NCBI GenBank assembly: GCA_958510875.1
Contig: OY294067.1
Span: forward strand, 140,326,346-140,390,345
DNA length: 64,000 nucleotides
DNA from: Endomychus coccineus
Lineage: Eukaryota; Arthropoda; Insecta; Coleoptera; Endomychidae
Direction of reading: 5' to 3'
Positions 53,451 through 63,535 of the stretch are shown piece by piece; the first letter of the stretch is position 1, and each line of letters starts with the position of its first letter. The position numbers and the translations under genes were made by a program. The notes under the pieces were generated by a model. That model made no database searches and had not been told where the DNA came from. It saw only the letters and a program-made list of their open reading frames with translations.

Positions 53451-56249
53451 GATTTCTCTCCACTAGCATAATATTTGAGAGTTGAAATGATTTGAAGTAA
53501 AGGTGGAACGCAATCTCCTCTGAAATCAATCGAAGTTTATTTAATATACCTACCCCATGTAGTCAGATAAGTGATACAATACCATACTTGTTAATTTGAT
53601 CATCAGCTTTTTACAAAAAAATGCAGCGACATAAATTTCCATATCTTTACTTCCCTATACATAGTATAATCGAATGAGGGTACAATTGTAATCGTTCGAA
53701 TGGAAATATTGTTGATTTTCTCGGATGAATCCATTTTCAACATTTCTGAATCGATCTAGACCATTTTTGCCATAACGCACGCGAGTGTGTATGTGTGGTG
53801 AAGATAGGAACTGTGTTGCTTTCCGGCGCGATAGCCCCGTTTCTAATGTTAATTTTTACATACAACACCAGTTTTTCAAATCAAAATACAATATTTTATT
53901 CAATCATAATGATAACCATATCGATGTGGAGTCACAGTCTATTTTTATGTCTTGACTCTGTGGCAAACTTTGATATCTTATGTGACAGCAAGTGTCAGTA
54001 TGAAACAAATTATATGTGGATAATTTTGACCTGAAAGAAGGTGTCAGTATAGAACAGAGTTGCGAAATACATTTTGTAGACCATTTGGGTTCATAAGCGG
54101 TTTTGAATAATTTCCAATATAATTTCTGTTCCTACAATCAAATGCGAGACCCACAGGAGTGTCCTAAAGCAATTTTTTTAATAAAAGTGAGAGAAGTCAC
54201 GCTATCAATTGATCATAGTTCATTTTCTTATATATCGATATTTTCTAGAGTATACTGAATGTTTAAGGCTTATGGAAATATTTATCTAGTGGAACTCGAA
54301 TCACAAAAAGATATGAACAAAGTTTGTAAGAATTGTCAGCTATTGCAACCTGCTAGGTTTTCATAAAATTCGGTGGGAACTCATGCTCTCGTCGTTAATC
54401 GTCAAACGTATATTCGTAACATTGTTATATTATAATACATATTCTACGTTCACTACTGTGCATGAGTTATACCAGTGATTTAGATTTCGTTTCATGAACA
54501 TCACTATCATTCAACTTTTCCTCAGGGATCACCTAGAATAAAAAACACGTGATAAACAATCTGGAATGATAATTTGCACGCATATTCGGTTGGAATACAG
54601 ACCGATTGGTCTGTATTAGTCTGATTAGACTATTTTCAGCTTTTTGTAGAACAAATAGAATTGTAACTGTTCAACTCTGGCACACTTCACGCACTCTTGA
54701 TCATACCTGCAGGTTAACTTTCTTACCAATAAAATATTCGAAGACATCCAACAAAAGACCATTTGGATACATTAGAAGATAACCAAATTCAATAGTATTA
54801 TAATAATTGGATGAACTACGATTTGACGGCGTCGCTTATTAAATGGTGATGGATATTTTTTGTTGGGTAATGAAAGAAGAAAAATGTTGTATGTTCTATG
54901 TTTATATTTCCTATATGTTTATGAAAGAGCATTTTTTCTAAATATTAAAGAATGGATAAGAAACTAGGGGTTCCAGTTTAATACTAACGCTAATGACTAG
55001 TGTCAAAGCTGATCCGAACATATTGAAGTAAATAATCATCAATTGACTCAAATACGGCTGCAATATCCATAACAATTATAGAAATCTTTCGTATCGACTA
55101 AATGTAATATTGAAGCAGTTCAATGTCGAATGTCGAAATAATAAAGTTATTCTTAATTCGTTAATATCCTAAGAATTTAAATCGGTCGTCTCCAGATAAA
55201 ATACAGGTTTCTAAAACAAGTCTTTTTCTAACCATATGGTTTAATTTCACTCCAAAATTGCAAGAAATAAATCGCTAGCCAAAAAATGCCACATTATGTT
55301 GAAGCTCATTTAATAAATAATGCAAAAATCCAATTATAAATGAGTTTGCTAATAACACAAATTAGATATTCACGTTTATATACGATATGTTTCCGGTGCG
55401 ATTGTTTCATTCAAAATGTTGTTTGCGTGGGTTAACTTGATGCTTGTGCTTAGCACGAGTCCACAATAACAACTCTAATAGAAGAAGGATGGTGAGCTAT
55501 AAGAACGAACTCCTGCAGAGACTGTTTTATTCATAATATCCAATTTGTTTGAATAAACGATAAGTTTCATTATAACCAGTAGTGGCTTATGCTTATATGT
55601 TTCATACGTAATTTTTAGAACAGTCAATACTTCGGATATATAATATTCTCCTTTAAATATGAGCTGTTCCCAAATTATTTTATTTCAATTTCATTCGATT
55701 CCATTCTGAAATACGAGCCCGAGATGCACCACATTAAATATTCTACTCTGCGGAGGTTATTGTGTATTCCGGATTCCATAGCAACCATTTAATTAACTGA
55801 GTCGGCATAATCAATTGAGACTTAAAATTTGATTGCTCACATTATGATGGATGTTTTAAATGGGTAGTTACAAATAAACAGACATCATGAGATACATTTG
55901 GTTATTGTTATTTTGTATTTATAGAAAGTATGAACCCAATATATTTTTACAATTACTTGGCATTTCTTTGACCATGAAACAGGTATTGTTTAGGCTTCCG
56001 AGATTTTGTCGTGATGACAGAGACCATAGACTTAACATTGATTGTAATGTCAATTTCTGTCTGAGATAATACATAGCAGCACTCGATAATTAGTTAGAAA
56101 AATTCCATCAAACATAGTTCTGAGGAAAAAAACTCCCCAGATGACAAAAATCAATATCATCAATGTGATTAGTTACTCAATCAATAGGATGATCATGAAG
56201 GAGGTACCTATCTCTAGGGAAATATGCAACAGTACTCCAATCATAAATC
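53451..56249. other. No recognisable gene
   Basis: AT-rich sequence with a weak repeat (54278-54370) shared with 50127-50222. Frames such as 53795-54034 have no domain. Confidence 0.45.
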
Positions 56250-56740
56250 TGTGCTATTAAGCATGGGGTAAAAAGAACGGAACTGCAAAATCAGTGGTAG
56301 AGACATTAAAATCTTTTCGAATAGAATTGCTGCATCTCTAGTAATAAGTAGGAACAATATCACCTTCAAGCTTGTATTGGAAAGCCACAAAACCCCGAGC
56401 TTAACAGCAAACGCTAACCATGGTAATCTGTGTTGGGTGAAGGAATTCGACATAATAGGAGATAATCATTAGGCAGATACGCAGGTGGTGAGTTGGATGG
56501 TCTATGTTGAAGGTACTCTGGCTTCGGATACTCCTCCGAGAGCTCTGGTCTAGTTTGTTCGAAATCTAGGATGGATGGACAGTTACAAACACACTGGAGG
56601 GCTGTCCTCTATAGAAAGGGGAAACTGGTTCTGATCTGATGAAAACTAAGGACTTTGTCCAATAGATCAACCTCCTACCTCAATCCAGAATCCCGACTCT
56701 AAAAGAGGAACGTCTTTTCGAATAAATCAGGCTGATATAT
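56250..56740 (+). pseudogene. RNase H-region fragment of a LOA/R1/I-type non-LTR element
   Basis: Translation shows NRIAASLVISRNNITFKLVL, then LCWVKEFDIIGDNH followed by a stop and ADTQV, matching the WVPGHxGxxGNExAD motif of RNase H in this group with substitutions in His and Glu. A post-RNase H stretch (GLSSIERGNW) continues to about 56740. It has several stops. It may belong with the other LOA-like pieces nearby but lies more than 2.8 kb from them. Confidence 0.5.
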
Positions 56741-56814
56741 CAGACTAGAATATACATGAAACCATTTAATTTGAAAGATACTATAATGCCCGGTTTCAGT
56801 TCAAGACTCAAGCC

Positions 56815-56857
56815 TGCCCTGAAGATGCCACCTGTAATGGTTGGCGAAACGTCGGCA
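56815..56857 (+). ncRNA. Hammerhead-like motif lacking stem III (second copy)
   Basis: Arm UGCC (56815-56818), box CUGAAGA, one U, stem GCCA with UGGC (an outer CC/GG part is imperfect, loop about UGUAAU), GAAAC (56846-56850), GUC, arm GGCA (56854-56857) pairing with UGCC. The architecture is identical to 4676-4719, but both stems have different sequences that still pair, so pairing is conserved while sequence is not. Confidence 0.5.
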
Positions 56858-57289
56858 TCAAGTCGAGCTATTGTGACGCGGAATCCGTCCGGAAGACAAG
56901 ATTTTTCAAGATTAGCTGTCCGCGGAAGTCTACTATCCAAGATATAATGCCCGACTCTATATAATTTTAGAGCATTAAGCGATGCGTGTTTATGTGTGTG
57001 AAATTGTATGTATGGAAGCATATGTGCATGTAAATACTTGCGAGCGACACCTATTTGAAAAAAATTCTTCAAACCTAGAAATCACAATCAATCGTTTTTT
57101 ATATCGAAACAACGATGCAAGTTATATATCAACTCAGTGTTTTCTACAATGAAACAAAACTATTCTTATGTTAGTATCACATATATGGAACCGCCCACTA
57201 CTCAAATTTTGTTAGTAATTTACATATTCACGTAGCGTATGAAACGCAGAATAATTTATCAATTTTATTAAAAATAATAGAGATAAATC

Positions 57290-57624
57290 ATCCGATGAAG
57301 ACAAATGTTAGGTTTACAAGCTGACATGTGAGTCTTGCTCTATGATATACGTTGGTCAGACAGAAAGAATTTTCAAAAAATGGATCAAAGAACATGGGCG
57401 TTGCGGAGCATTTAATTATAGAAAATCATAATCATGCTTTCAAGATTTTAAACATTCAGAATAAAAGTAATAAATTAAATTTGCTATCCCATGAAATTGA
57501 TAAATATAAGAAGTCCCATATCCTATTGAACGATCTACAATATTTCTCTGACCTTTGCTGTCACAGCTTATCGCTTAATCGGATAAACAAAATTATGTGG
57601 ATTTCCAATAAACATATATCATAA
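57290..57624 (+). pseudogene. Penelope-like GIY-YIG endonuclease fragment (separate lineage)
   Basis: Translation gives VYKLTCESCSMIYVGQTERI with the CxxC and the YxG motif of the nuclease, then FKKWIKEH. A frameshift leads to AEHLIIENHNHAFKILNIQN, NLLSHEIDKYKKSHILLNDL, the usual C-terminal part. No RT remains. The sequence differs from the 1.4 kb and 38.5 kb families. Confidence 0.7.
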
Positions 57625-57837
57625 GATTATCATGTAAGTTATATTTCAGGTAGCAAGTTAATACTTTGTAATATTTGTTTGAAGAGGGAAGCTTAATCTT
57701 CAGTTAGTTGAGGGACTTGTGAATTTATCTCAAGAATACTGAATGAAATAGATGTGTTTCGCCTCTAGAAGAATCTATAGTATATTTTCAAATCATGGTT
57801 TGAAGAAGCTCATCATCATCATCATCATCGCTTGCAC

Positions 57838-58480
57838 TTACGCCACTCTGCTGGGCCCATTGTACGCCCCGTGGTCAGAAGCCAATTCTATTCTAGCAGG
57901 TTTGTATGTCGCCAGAAACCCAGAATATTGCCAGTGCTGGCTTCCACAAGTTCTTCTGGGAGCCGTTTTGACTCTCCGAATAATTGGTGCCTGAGGGATG
58001 CTAATGCTGGGCATTCCAATAGGATGTGGGAGGCAGTTTCTTCCGCCTCTCTGCATTTCCTACATATTGGATCCTCTGCAATGTATATATACAATGTGTG
58101 AAGATGTTTGTTAAGATGACAGTGACCAGTTAAGATTCCCGTCATCTATCTGATGTTCCTTCTGTTGAGAGGAATGAGTTTCTTTGAGAGCCTAGACACA
58201 GGCTAGAGCCTGGCCACGACAGTTGTGCGTTTTGGTCCATTGGCCCAGGCCGTTTAACCTGTACGCCGTTTTCAGTGCCTCAGTTTTTATGTATAAGTGT
58301 AGAGATGATAATCCGGCGAGAGCTTCAAAGGCTCTCGTTGGAGCCGACCTCATACCGCTCAATATGCCTACGCATGCAAGCCACTGCAGTCGGTCCAGGG
58401 GGCGCTGGGACATACCAGTCCTTGTCCCTGACCACCACACTATCGCATCATAGGTACCTGTTACGTTCATCCCTATTTCT
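57838..58480 (-). pseudogene. LOA/R1/Jockey-type non-LTR C-terminal fragment
   Basis: The minus strand from 58480 reads YDAIVWWSGTRT, RPLDRLQWLACVGILSGMRS, APTRAFEALAGLSSLHLYIK, TEALKTAYRLNG (the post-RT block), then jumps, apparently skipping RNase H, to MTGILTGHCHLNKHLHTL and CRKCREAEETASHILLECPA (the CCHC motif), and ends in RLPEELVEASTGNILGFWR. There is a deletion and at least one stop. It is plausibly the same broad clade as 50840-53450 but in opposite orientation. Confidence 0.75.
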
Positions 58481-58838
58481 ATATATTATTCCAATATTAT
58501 TCTACTATTATTCCTAACATCAAACCATCACAAATCATCGAACTCTGAATCTCCTGTAATTACTTTAAGCTATATTTCAAAGCCGGAAAGCTCATATAAG
58601 TTTATTATGGCACATTTTACCAGCTAGCCAATTCACAACATCTGTAATCTAACTGTTCAACAACCTATTGCCCAGCAAATTATAGGAATTTCTCAGCCAA
58701 CACAACAACATCCACCGTATCTTAACAAATAGATACAGAGTCCACACCTCTTCCATAACTTCTGGAGAAGAACTACTATCAAGAGGGGATGAAGTTCGAA
58801 ACCAGAATTCAAGATTCAATATACACATTATTATTATT
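58481..58838. other. No recognisable feature
   Basis: AT-rich, non-coding. Confidence 0.45.
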
Positions 58839-58846
58839 CATTCAAC

Positions 58847-58884
58847 CATAGATAACTCTACTACCGGTAGTAGAGTTATCTATG
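58847..58884. mobile_element. Perfect 38-bp palindrome flanked by 8-bp direct repeats
   Basis: The sequence is its own exact reverse complement (half-site CATAGATAACTCTACTACC, centre CCGG). On each side lies CATTCAAC (58839-58846 and 58885-58892). An 8-bp duplication around a perfect inverted structure is what a hAT- or P-type insertion leaves, so this may be an element reduced to two fused terminal repeats, or a miniature element of only 38 bp. Confidence 0.6.
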
Positions 58885-58892
58885 CATTCAAC

Positions 58893-59062
58893 ATTGAAGC
58901 AAGCATCTAAATATATACTCATTCGTTATAGTCTAGTTTGTAATTATTATATTGTTAAGTGTAAGAATTAAATTCATTCAAAAATATTCAACAACTCTCA
59001 GATATTAAAATAGTGCCTTCGTGTACGATTCCAATACATTACATGGTCCTTCGAACCGGATA
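58893..59062 (+). repeat. LTR end and primer-binding site of a BEL/Pao-type element
   Basis: TGGTCCTTCGAACCGGAT at about 59044 is the typical primer-site context of BEL/Pao retrotransposons, preceded by a stretch ending TTCGTGTACGATTCCAATAC, as in their LTR ends. The upstream LTR limit is not visible, and Copia gag appears about 115 bases later, so only this junction survives. Confidence 0.45.
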
Positions 59063-59177
59063 ATGACAGGAAAACTGACTAGCAAGACAGAAGCATTCAG
59101 CGGTACAGTGATCCATTGGTAATCAACTCCAAGAAGCAGACATTGAAGCCCAAATACGGACAATAACCAATCTGCAG

Positions 59178-59574
59178 ATCTGAAAGCCAGTGGAGGTTAT
59201 TTAGAAGAACCTGAAATAATTTGTCAGTTGCTATCAGCAATGCCAGATAGTTATCAAGCTTTAACAACCTCAATTGATTTAATGTTTAGTACAAATATCA
59301 AAGATGTTACTGTACAGTTTGTTAAAAGCAAGTTACTGCAGGAAGAAATACGACAAGGATACAATAATCAAGGAAATGAATCTGTCGCTTTTACTAGTAA
59401 ATATAGAAGTTCTTTTCATGGGCGAGGCAGAGGACGAGGACAGTCTGTGTCTAAATTTTCCTTCAAATGTTATAAGTGTGGCAAACCAGGACACAAACGT
59501 AATGAATGTAGAGACAGTACAAATGTAGCTGATTGTGAAAATACAGTCTGCGATGAAATAACATTTGTCGCAAG
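59178..59574 (+). pseudogene. Copia-1 gag, C-terminal part
   Basis: In one frame from about 59178: LKASGGYLEEPEIICQLLSA, MPDSYQALTTSIDLMF, then FHGRGRGRGQ (an RG-rich stretch) and the zinc knuckle CYKCGKPGHKRNEC at about 59467. The frame continues to the insertion point at 59574; the last codons and stop of the open frame come from the inserted element. The N-terminal third of gag is missing. The CCHC knuckle would bind element RNA. Confidence 0.85.
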
Positions 59575-60133
59575 CACGGTCGTATAGACAGGTCTGGCGA
59601 CTCGTATGTTTGACATGAGTCTTACGCGTCGCCAAACTCGGTCCCTGGCTCAGCCACTAGCTAGCGCTTGGATCGGTAAGACGATTTCTTTCCGGAATGG
59701 CAAGCAGTGTTACTAAGAATTCTGATTTGAGAGAGGAATAGAACTGTTACTCTTGTCAAAATGTATTACTCACCTTAAAAATAACTTCTCCTTTTTCGTT
59801 ATACATGACGCACACAAAAGACCTCGTTAAAACGATTTCTATCCGGAATCGCAAGCATCCACTTTTAACGCATTTCCGCATCTTTCAGCACTTTGAAAAC
59901 CGAAGTTTGTTGCTTTACACTTTTGTACCCCGTTTTGCATTTCGGCACAATGCACTGTTTCGAAATTTGTTTCTAAAAACGCAGGTATTCCTTGTGTTTA
60001 CAAGTCAACTGACAGTTGTCAGAGAATATTCCTACGTGACTACTTTTGTTACTACGCGACAGTCGACGCTTAGTGGACTCACTTCTCACATAGGAAACAG
60101 CCCCGAGTTTCCAGACCTGTATGTACGACCGTG
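59575..60133. mobile_element. 559-bp non-autonomous DNA transposon with 8-bp target duplication
   Basis: Identical octamers GTCGCAAG flank it (59567-59574 and 60134-60141). The ends are inverted: CACGGTCGTATAGACAGGTC on the left against the complement of CACGGTCGTACATACAGGTC on the right, about 30 bp with few mismatches. The interior is non-coding and includes a second internal echo (ACGATTTCTTTCCGGAATGG at about 59682 and a near copy at about 59833). The 8-bp duplication suggests hAT or P type; the CACGG start is not the standard hAT terminus. Confidence 0.8.
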
Positions 60134-61031
60134 GTCGCAAGTGAAACAAATAGTTCAGTTGTGAATAAGGCATCAGAGAACTACTTCCCAAAATAATGGC
60201 AACAACGCTCTATCAGTCACGGATGAAATCCTAACCTTTATTGTTGACTCAGGGGCAACAAATTATCTGGTAAACAAACAAGCAGATGCTTTTTTATCTG
60301 ACATAAGATCCGTGGATTATAACATTAATGTAGGCAAAAAGGGTTCTGCAATCAAAGTTTTCAAGTGTGGGAATTTACATGTAGAAGACCAGGAAGGTAG
60401 AAAGTTCAAATTGAAAGATGTGTTTCAAAGTGATGATTTGCACTATAATTTCTTATCAGTAAAGCGAATAGAAAAAGAAGGATTCAAGGTTATCTTCGAG
60501 GATGGAAAAGTGAAGATATGCAGGAAAGATAATAATAAAATATTCTTGGAAGGCAGTCTCAGAGGTAATCTGTATGTTATCTATTTTAGACCTAGATTTT
60601 TTAGTGCAAATATTGTTATTAATCAGGACTTGATGCATAGACGAATGGGTCATTCATCTAAATACCCAACAAAAACTTTATGTGAAATTTGTTTAAAAGC
60701 AAAACAGTCTCGTGGAAAGTTCAAATCCCTTCCTGATGAACGGAAAGCAAGACGAGTTCTGGAAATAATTTCATCAGATGTTTCAAGACCCATTACACCT
60801 CCAACTCGAGATGACATGAAATATTATGTGAGTTTCATAGATCATTTCACACATTTTACACAAGTATATCTGTTGAAGAATGAATCTGAAGTCATTGAAA
60901 AATTTAAAGAGTATGAAGCTGTAGTGTGCGCAAAATTCAATTCAAAATTATCAAAACTTCGTTGTGATAATGGAGGAGAGTATAGTTCTAAAGATATTCA
61001 AATTTTTTTGGAAGAAGGGTATACAGATTGA
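60134..61031 (+). pseudogene. Copia-1 pol part 1: protease and integrase N-terminal half
   Basis: After the insertion the coding continues with a small shift to ALSVTDEILTFIVDSGATNY (aspartic protease DSGA at about 60245-60256). Then come FLSVKRIEKEGF and the pre-integrase LMHRRMGHSS with TLCEICLKAK (zinc-binding His and Cys), EIISSDVSRP (first catalytic Asp), YVSFIDHFTHFTQVYLLK, and LRCDNGGEYSS (second Asp). The open frame (60312-61031) ends by a one-base shift just after the second Asp. Confidence 0.85.
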
Positions 61032-62034
61032 ATATACAATACGGAGGAATCCAGAGCAAAATGGAACTGCGGAAAGATTTATTAGAACTATCCTTGATAA
61101 ATCACGCTGTTTGATTTTTGATTCTGGCTTGGATAAATCCTTTTGGGGTGATGATCTTTGTGCAGCAGTATATTTACATAATCGACTGGAATCTTCAACA
61201 ATTCCCAAACACACTACTCCAGCAAAACTATGGTATGGATATGATCCTAATCTGAATAAAATCAAAATTTTTGGTTGTGTAGCATATGCCAATATACCAA
61301 AAGAGATTCGTTCAGGAAAATTGGATACACATTCAATGAAAATGATATTCATTGGTAACTGCAATAATGGATGTAAATTGTATGACATTGAACAAAAAAC
61401 AATTGTTGTAGCAAGATCTGTTATTTTTGATGAAAACAGGAATATAAAAGACACAACAAATCCAGAAGTACAACCAATAGGAACTGCAGAAGCAAATGAT
61501 AAAGAGGACAATGATGAAGAAGGAAGAAATCAAGATGATACTAATGATATCAACTCTAGTAATGAAACTGAGGAAGAAAGTAGGAACATTCGTAGAAGTC
61601 AAAGAAATAGAAAACTGCCAACACATTTACTTGATTATGACATGGAAAGTGACAGGGAATTAATGACAGCCTTATCAGCTGGTAACTTACCTCATGAAAT
61701 TATTAAAAGTTATAATGAAGCTCTCAATATGCAAGATGGATGGGATATAGCAATAAACAAAGAATTAAAATCATTGGAACAAAATCATACCTGGAAAATG
61801 ATTTCACGACCTGATGCAAATATTATAGACTCTAAATGGGTATTCTGTGAAAAAATGATAGATGGAAAACTGTTAAAGAAGGCCAGGTTGGTAGCCAGAG
61901 GTTATCAGCAACCATCGTTAGAAAAAGAAGTTTATGCACCAGTAGCAAGAATGGTGACACTGAAAGTATTACTTGCCCTAGCAGTAGGAAATGATTTCAC
62001 CATTCATCAATTAGATGTAAGGTCAGCTTTTTAA
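60964..62034 (+). pseudogene. Copia-1 pol part 2: integrase end and RT fingers
   Basis: A 356-codon frame overlapping the previous one. RRNPEQNGTAERFIRTILDK holds the catalytic Glu of integrase; KSFWGDDLCAAVYLHNRLES and IFGCVAYANIPKE follow. A long acidic linker (EDNDEEGRNQDDTND) and a basic RSQRNRKLPTHLLDYD come before the RT, which begins with WDIAINKELKSLEQNHTWKM, SKWVFCEKMIDGKLLKKARLV and ARGYQQPSLEKEVYAPVARM, and ends with TIHQLDVRSAF (first RT Asp) and a TAA at 62032. It is otherwise well preserved. Confidence 0.88.
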
Positions 62035-62457
62035 AAAAGTAATCTGAATGAAGTAGTTTATATGAAACCACATGACGGTTTAACAAGTTACACACCAGGT
62101 CAGGTATGTGAATTAAGAAGGGCACTTTATGGTGTTAGACAAAGCCCTAAATGTTGGAATGATTGCATTAATAATTTTTTATTGAACTTGAAGTTTGTTT
62201 GCTCTAAGTCTGATTCATGTCTTTATTATACAAAGAGTATTTTGTTACTTATTTGGGTAGATGAAATAATTATTTTTTCAAGATCAGATGATGAGGTGAA
62301 TCAAATAATAAATAAAATTTCTGCAAACTTTGAAATAAAGGACTTGACAAATAAAAATGGAAAAATAGCATTTTTGGGTATCGAAATTGAAAGACAAAAT
62401 AATTGTATCTTCTTGTGTCAAAAACTTTTTATTGCAAAAGTTTTGAATTGTTTTAAC
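62035..62457 (+). pseudogene. Copia-1 pol part 3: RT palm, truncated
   Basis: The same frame continues past the stop: EVVYMKPHDGLTSY, CELRRALYGVRQSPKCWND, then LLIWVDEIIIFSRSDDEV, where the Copia catalytic YVDD reads WVDE, so the second catalytic Asp is Glu and Tyr is Trp. KIAFLGIEIERQNNCIFLCQ and LFIAKVLNCFN follow, and the protein stops where the next LTR begins. RNase H is absent. Confidence 0.85.
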
Positions 62458-62630
62458 TGTTGAAGAAAATAAGTAATTTTCTAGTACAAAACTAGCACTA
62501 TCGTTTACTCTATGTTTATCTTTGCTCCTTAGTAACGTATTGTGTATTTTATATAGTTAACTGAGATAACTTGTCAAATAAATAGTTGTGTGTGCTGTCA
62601 TTTTTATTTAACTTCTTCGAATACTCAACA
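62458..62630 (+). repeat. 5' LTR of a second Copia element
   Basis: A 173-bp segment from TGTTGAAGAAAATAAG to CTTCGAATACTCAACA, with the TG...CA ends and short inverted termini (TGTTGA with TCAACA) of Copia LTRs, directly followed by the primer site. It lies inside Copia-1 RT, so it inserted later. Confidence 0.85.
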
Positions 62631-62645
62631 GGTTATGGGCCCAGT
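62631..62645 (+). promoter_or_regulatory. Half-tRNA(iMet) primer-binding site
   Basis: GGTTATGGGCCCAGT immediately follows the LTR. It has the sequence expected for Copia elements that prime on an internal fragment of initiator tRNA-Met instead of its CCA end. This fixes the LTR boundary and the Copia identity. Confidence 0.85.
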
Positions 62646-62695
62646 ATTACGTTCACTGTGAAGTTTGAGAGAGTTGGTTCAATATATTGTGACCA

Positions 62696-63535
62696 TGAAT
62701 TCAAATGATGTTCGTTCATTTGATTATAAAGCTCAACTGGACAAGATGGAAACGTCAGATTACTCTAGTTTTGAAATACCACAAAGTATTGGATGTTCTA
62801 TCTGGTGAGCTGAAATTAACAGAGGATAAGTTCAATGAGGCTATCATTGAAGCTAAAGATTCTTTGGCACAGCTGATCATGATTAGTTCTCTGAATGACA
62901 CGAATGAAGAACTCACCTCGTCGTGCTGTACTTCTAAGGATATTTGGGACAAATTGATGTCAACATACGAACAAAGTTCTAGTCAGAGAGTTGATAGGTT
63001 ACGCAAATCATTTTTTTCCAGTGAAGAAGTACGTTCTGAAGAAAGCATTGAGACCTTGTTGCCCGTTTACATCGTGATTTCAACGAGTTGAATGTTGAAT
63101 TGAAGAAACTTGATAAATCTGTGTTATCAGAACTGATTCTGATGGGTCGTATCATGTCTACTCAACCTTCCCCTTATTTCAAATTTAAAAGTGTTTGGGA
63201 GAGTGTACCTGTTGAAAGTAAAACCCTGAATAACTTGACTGAGCGACTTAGGTTAATCGAGATGCGTTTGCCTAGCAAAGGTGAGAAAGATGATACGCTC
63301 TTTTAGCCAAAGTTAATGTTTCAAAAAGGAAGAATTTGCTTCCTCCTAGAAATATAGGAGAGTCTACAAGAATTTCAAATCCACGTCCTTTTAAGTGTTT
63401 CAAATGTCATGAGTTGAATCATTTGGCTAGAAATTGTCCGAAGAAACATTCACAAGGAGCCAAATTCTTGAAACCTGAAGGTCATGCATTTATCTGTAAG
63501 AAGCAAAAGAAATCCAATGAAATGGTTTAGGGTGG
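62696..63535 (+). pseudogene. Copia-2 gag (frameshifted)
   Basis: It starts at ATG 62696 (MNSNDVRSFDYKAQLDKMET). A shift near 62750 leads to VLKYHKVLDVLSGELKLTED, LAQLIMISSLNDTNEELTSS and DIWDKLMSTYEQSSSQRVDR, the UBN2-type Copia gag body. Further shifts give LDKSVLSELILMGRIMS, LTERLRLIEMRLPSKG and, near 63395, the zinc knuckle CFKCHELNHLARNC. At least three frameshifts break it. Confidence 0.8.

Larger units (their letters stand above)
59178..62457 (+). mobile_element. Copia-type retrotransposon, 5'-truncated and interrupted
   Basis: It contains the end of gag, protease, integrase and RT in the Copia order. It has no 5' LTR, is split by a DNA element at 59575-60133 and is cut at 62458 by the 5' LTR of a second Copia. 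RNase H is not present before the cut; the remainder could lie beyond the window, after the second element. Confidence 0.85.

Noticed and set aside
57838..58517. Plus-strand frames opposite the LOA-like C-terminus
   Set aside because: The minus strand has recognisable motifs (LTGHC, CRKCREAEETASH); the plus strand has none.
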